A stretch of DNA of 15,336 nt from Candidatus Bathyarchaeota archaeon (GTDB lineage: Archaea; Thermoproteota; Bathyarchaeia; TCS64). Positions 12,446 through 15,336 of this stretch are shown in pieces; position 1 is the first letter of the stretch; every line of letters starts with the position of its first letter. The translations under genes were made by a program, and so were the position numbers. Location of the stretch: positions 1 to 15,336 of the forward strand of contig JAUWBQ010000019.1 of NCBI GenBank assembly GCA_030601645.1. The letters run 5' to 3'. The notes under the pieces were generated by a model. It was not told the origin of the DNA, did not search any database, and worked only from the letters and a program-made list of their open reading frames with translations.

Positions 12446-13018
12446 CTAACGGGTGTTGGGCTTGGCGATGATCTCCATGATGTAGGTGTCGAAGATGTCG
12501 CTGATGTGGGCGGGTTTCATGACGACGGCGGTGTCGGCTCCCCTCCCCGAGCCCCCGATGGAGATAATGTCCCCGTCCATGGGGATGAGGCCTGAGTCAG
12601 CCGCCATGGCTGCGCACTCGACCACGACCTTCATGCCCTGGCCGAACATCCTCAGGGTGTGAGCCACCAGCTCGGCGGGGCCCAGGGTGTTGAACTTCCT
12701 CCGGATTGCCCGGCTCACGCCGGCGAAGGCGTGCCCCGTCGTCAGGACCTTGCCGCCGCCTGCCTCTATCTTCGCTTTGTTCTCGTCGGTTAGCTCCTGC
12801 TTCCCCGGCTCCCTGAAGCCCTGGGAGTGGGTCACGACCACGACGTTGTAGCCCTTGAAAACCTCCACGGCTCTGACGCCGGTCCCGCCCCGCGTCGAGG
12901 CCACCACGATATCCTTGATGCCGAGTTCCTTTGCGCGCTTCTTCGCCGCCTTAAAAGTCTCCTCGGTGTTCGCCTCTCCGACCGCCTCGAAGTAGGTGGT
13001 CGTCTTCTCAAATGTCAT
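12446..13018 (-). CDS. Pyruvate kinase C-terminal (alpha/beta) domain-like protein
   Basis: A 190-residue stand-alone protein resembling the C-terminal alpha/beta domain of pyruvate kinase; it has none of the catalytic barrel. Features are YFEAVGEANTEETFKAAKKRAKELGIKDIVVASTRGGTG at 9-47, VVVVTHSQGF at 59-68, LTTGHAFAGVSRAIRRKF at 92-109 and SIGGSGRGADTAVVMKPA at 153-170. Such proteins are widespread in archaea and lack an assigned reaction; ligand binding or sensing is a guess. The ATG at 13018 has AGGTG about 8 nt upstream. The nearby AT-rich element (13049-13063) lies between it and the divergent helicase gene and may serve both. Its length is normal for the stand-alone family. Confidence 0.88.
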   Translation of the reverse strand: MTFEKTTTYFEAVGEANTEETFKAAKKRAKELGIKDIVVASTRGGTGVRAVEVFKGYNVVVVTHSQGFREPGKQELTDENKAKIEAGGGKVLTTGHAFAGVSRAIRRKFNTLGPAELVAHTLRMFGQGMKVVVECAAMAADSGLIPMDGDIISIGGSGRGADTAVVMKPAHISDIFDTYIMEIIAKPNTR

Positions 13019-13048
13019 ATAACCGCACCTAACCTGTAGAGCGGGAGG

Positions 13049-13063
13049 CCTTAAATTAATATT
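13049..13063. promoter_or_regulatory. Shared AT-rich promoter element between divergent genes
   Basis: CCTTAAATTAATATT is the only AT-rich patch in the 81-nt gap. A rightward start near 13081 would leave a leader of about 19 nt before the helicase TTG. A leftward start near 13031 would sit just before the AGGTG of the other gene. Overlapping divergent TATA boxes are inferred. Confidence 0.4.
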
Positions 13064-13099
13064 GCGTGGGCCTCCTATCTTAGCCGAAGGGTTGGACGG

Positions 13100-15336
13100 T
13101 TGAGGGTCTCCGATCTAGACATACCAGATCACGTCAAAGATCTGCTGCTGAAGAGGGGCTTCGATGAGCTCTACCCTCCCCAGGCGGAAGCCATGGAGGC
13201 CGGGGTGCTCGAGGGGAAGAGCCTCGTGCTGGCGAGCCCCACGGCGAGCGGCAAAACCCTCGTGGCCGAGCTCTGCGCCATCAAACACGTTGTGGAGAAT
13301 GGGGGCAGGGTCATCTACCTGACGCCTCTGAGGGCCCTGGCCTGGGAGAAGTACGAAGGGTTCCAGGCCTTCTCCGACCTCAGGAAGAGGGATGGCAGGA
13401 AGATTAGAATAGGCATCAGCACCGGAGACCTGGACCGCCGCTCCACCTACATCGAGGGTTACGACATCGTCATCACCACCAACGAGAAGTGCGACTCACT
13501 CCTCCGGCATAGGTCCCCCTGGATGGAAGGCGTATCCCTGGTGATCGCGGATGAGATCCACCTCATCGGGAACGACCGGGGGCCCACCCTCGAGGTCGCC
13601 ATAGCCAGGCTGAGGCAGCTGAAGCCGGGACTGCAGGTCCTCGCCCTGAGCGCCACCATCACGAACGCCGACGAGGTGGCCGAGTGGCTCGAGGCCGACT
13701 ACATCAAGACGGACTGGAGGCCCGTGCCCCTCAGGGAGGGGGTGGCCCTCAACGACAGGGTGATCTTCAACGACGGAACAATAAACCACCTCAAGCCCCT
13801 GAACAAGACCGCCCTCATCAACATCGCGGTCAACTCTGTCCTCGACGGAGGCCAGTGCCTAATATTCGTGGAGAGCCGGAGGCGGGCCCAGAGCGTAGCG
13901 CGCAACGCAGCCCAAGCCCTCACGGGTACCCATGGGAAGAGAGAGCAGACAGAGCTGGAGAAGACCGCATCTGAGATCATCCTCCGGGGTGAAAAGACCA
14001 GCCTCACGGATGACTTGGCCTCTGCCGTCGCCAGGGGGGCGGCCTTCCACCACGCCGGGCTGAACAGGGAGCACAGGAGGCTCGTGGAGGAGGCCTTCAA
14101 GGAAGGGAAGATCAAGATCCTCTCGGCCACCCCGACCCTCGCCTCGGGGGTCAACCTCCCCGCTCGGACCGTGGTCATCGGGAGCTACAAGAGGTTCACC
14201 CCAGGCTACGGCATGTACCCCATCTCCGTTCTGGAGTACAAGCAGATGAGCGGAAGGGCCGGGAGGCCCCAGTACGACGATTACGGCGAGGCGGTGCTCA
14301 TCGCCTCCTCCTCGGACGAGCAGGACGCCCTCATGGAGAACTACGTCGCCGCCCAGCCCGAGAAGCTCTACAGCAGGCTCGCTCAGGAGGCCTCCATCCG
14401 GGGCCACACCCTGGCCGTCGTCGCCTCCGACTACGCCCACACCGAGCAGGGGATCGTCGACTTCTTCTCCCAGACCTTCTACGGCTACCACTACCCCATG
14501 GGGAACATCAAGCTAATCCTGGCAGGGATCCTCAACTACCTCAGGCGAGAGGACATGATACGGTACAAGGGGGACTACGTCTACGCCACCGACTTCGGCC
14601 GCAGGGTCTCGGAGCTCTACGTCGACCCCCAGTCAGCCGTCATCCTCCGAGACGGGCTCAGGCGCGGCGCCCTGGATGTCACCGATCTGACATGGCTCCA
14701 CCTCATCTGCCACACGCCTGACATGCGCCCCATCCTGAGACCCCGCAGAAAGGATCTGGGCGAAGTGGAGGAATACTTCGAGGAGCACAGGGAAGAGTTC
14801 GCATGCAGGATCGCAGCCGACTACGACTACGTGGACTTCGAGCAGTTCCTCGGGGAGGTGAAGACTGCCATGGTCTTGGAGGCCTGGATCCAGGAGACCT
14901 CGGAGAGCGACCTATTGGAGAGGTATTCAGTCGCCCCCGGCGACCGTTACAGCGCGGTGCACAACGCCGATTGGCTCCTCTACGCCGCCCACGAGTTCGC
15001 CAAGGTGCTCTACATCCAGGAGCCCCTGGGGCACCTCAGGAAGCTCAGGGACAGAGTGAGGTACGGCGTCACCGACAAACTGCTTCCCCTGGTCAGGCTC
15101 CGGGGTATCGGCCGGGTCAGGGCTCGGGTCCTCTACAACTCCGGGTTCCCCACTGTGGCGAGCCTGAAGAGGGCGCCAGTCTCGAAGCTGGTGGAGATCC
15201 CGCTGATAGGCCCGAGACTGGCCAAGGTCATCAAGGAGCAGGTGGGCGGCGTCGTCGACGAGGACGAGTGGAAGAGGCTCGAGACAGCCTCCTCTGAACA
15301 GAGATCTCTAACCGATTTCGTGGAGGAGGAGCCGGC
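13100..15336 (+). CDS. hel308: Hel308 (Hjm) superfamily 2 DNA helicase, 3' end cut off
   Basis: An ATP-dependent 3'-5' DNA helicase thought to act at stalled replication forks. About 745 codons are present and the frame stays open to the window end, so the stop lies outside. Motifs are the Q-like LYPPQAEAM at 24-32, Walker A SPTASGKT at 46-53, TPLRALAWEK at 75-84, DEIH at 151-154, SATI at 184-187, FHHAGLNREHR, SATPTLASGVNLPAR and QMSGRAGRP at 382-390. A winged-helix/ratchet region ending in APGDRYSAVHNADWLLYAA follows. Last is the helix-hairpin-helix domain with the Arg-Ala-Arg motif at 674-676 (IGRVRARVLYNSG). QRSLTDFV at 734-741 resembles a PCNA-binding box. The start is TTG at 13100 (AGGG 8 nt upstream); no other start codon exists between it and the upstream in-frame TAA. 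Confidence 0.95.
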   Translation, partial: MRVSDLDIPDHVKDLLLKRGFDELYPPQAEAMEAGVLEGKSLVLASPTASGKTLVAELCAIKHVVENGGRVIYLTPLRALAWEKYEGFQAFSDLRKRDGRKIRIGISTGDLDRRSTYIEGYDIVITTNEKCDSLLRHRSPWMEGVSLVIADEIHLIGNDRGPTLEVAIARLRQLKPGLQVLALSATITNADEVAEWLEADYIKTDWRPVPLREGVALNDRVIFNDGTINHLKPLNKTALINIAVNSVLDGGQCLIFVESRRRAQSVARNAAQALTGTHGKREQTELEKTASEIILRGEKTSLTDDLASAVARGAAFHHAGLNREHRRLVEEAFKEGKIKILSATPTLASGVNLPARTVVIGSYKRFTPGYGMYPISVLEYKQMSGRAGRPQYDDYGEAVLIASSSDEQDALMENYVAAQPEKLYSRLAQEASIRGHTLAVVASDYAHTEQGIVDFFSQTFYGYHYPMGNIKLILAGILNYLRREDMIRYKGDYVYATDFGRRVSELYVDPQSAVILRDGLRRGALDVTDLTWLHLICHTPDMRPILRPRRKDLGEVEEYFEEHREEFACRIAADYDYVDFEQFLGEVKTAMVLEAWIQETSESDLLERYSVAPGDRYSAVHNADWLLYAAHEFAKVLYIQEPLGHLRKLRDRVRYGVTDKLLPLVRLRGIGRVRARVLYNSGFPTVASLKRAPVSKLVEIPLIGPRLAKVIKEQVGGVVDEDEWKRLETASSEQRSLTDFVEEEP

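Noticed and set aside
13859..14491. 210-codon minus-strand frame inside the helicase gene
   Set aside because: Antisense to conserved helicase motifs; Gly/Val/Asp-rich, with no recognisable domain.
1..15336. CRISPR, insertion sequence, tRNA, rRNA or defence-system genes
   Set aside because: No regular spaced repeats, transposase, terminal inverted repeats or cloverleaf-like sequences were recognised by reading. A covariance-model scan was not possible.

Overview
The window is archaeal. The evidence is an archaeal-type ribosomal protein S2, the archaeal isoprenoid set (mevalonate kinase, isopentenyl phosphate kinase, type 2 IPP isomerase, short-chain prenyl synthase), an F420-dependent methylene-tetrahydromethanopterin reductase, a Hel308 helicase, TATA-type promoters and frequent TTG/GTG starts. 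Coding DNA is GC-rich and intergenic DNA is AT-rich. The mixture suggests a TACK-type lineage such as Bathyarchaeia, but no marker here fixes the taxon. No rRNA, tRNA, CRISPR array, insertion sequence or defence system was seen.

Layout. Positions 1-4071 (+) are one tight operon: end of rpsB, MEMO-family gene, mevalonate kinase, isopentenyl phosphate kinase and IPP isomerase, with gaps of 10 nt or less. A prenyl diphosphate synthase follows at 4146-5153 (+) with its own promoter. Together these take mevalonate to the C20 precursor of archaeal lipids, except for the decarboxylation step, which is not encoded here. On the minus strand from 6547 to 5205 lie a 94-residue unknown protein and the reductase Mer. 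Divergent from them, across a 251-nt AT-rich region with repeated TTTTCGAACT elements, is an Lrp/AsnC regulator (6799-7245, +). It meets a 195-residue unknown gene tail to tail (7834-7247, -).

Next, on the minus strand, are the bifunctional coenzyme A enzyme CoaBC (9141-7870), a 46-residue coiled-coil microprotein (9356-9216), a nucleotidyltransferase (10459-9398), a one-helix membrane protein (10827-10564) and a dCMP deaminase (11410-10910). The deaminase has an inverted repeat in its leader and a hairpin/T-run after its stop. A 367-nt non-coding stretch (11411-11777) leads to pyroglutamyl-peptidase (+). That gene converges with a pyruvate-kinase C-terminal-domain-like protein (-), which is divergent from Hel308 (13100 to the window end, +, incomplete).

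Most of the window is housekeeping. The most interesting points are the Mer/Lrp intergenic operators, the Mer-linked unknown protein, the ideal-heptad microprotein, the deaminase leader repeat, the lack of an RNase J-like gene between the isomerase and prenyl synthase genes, and a PIP-box-like motif at the Hel308 C terminus. Promoter and terminator calls were made by eye.
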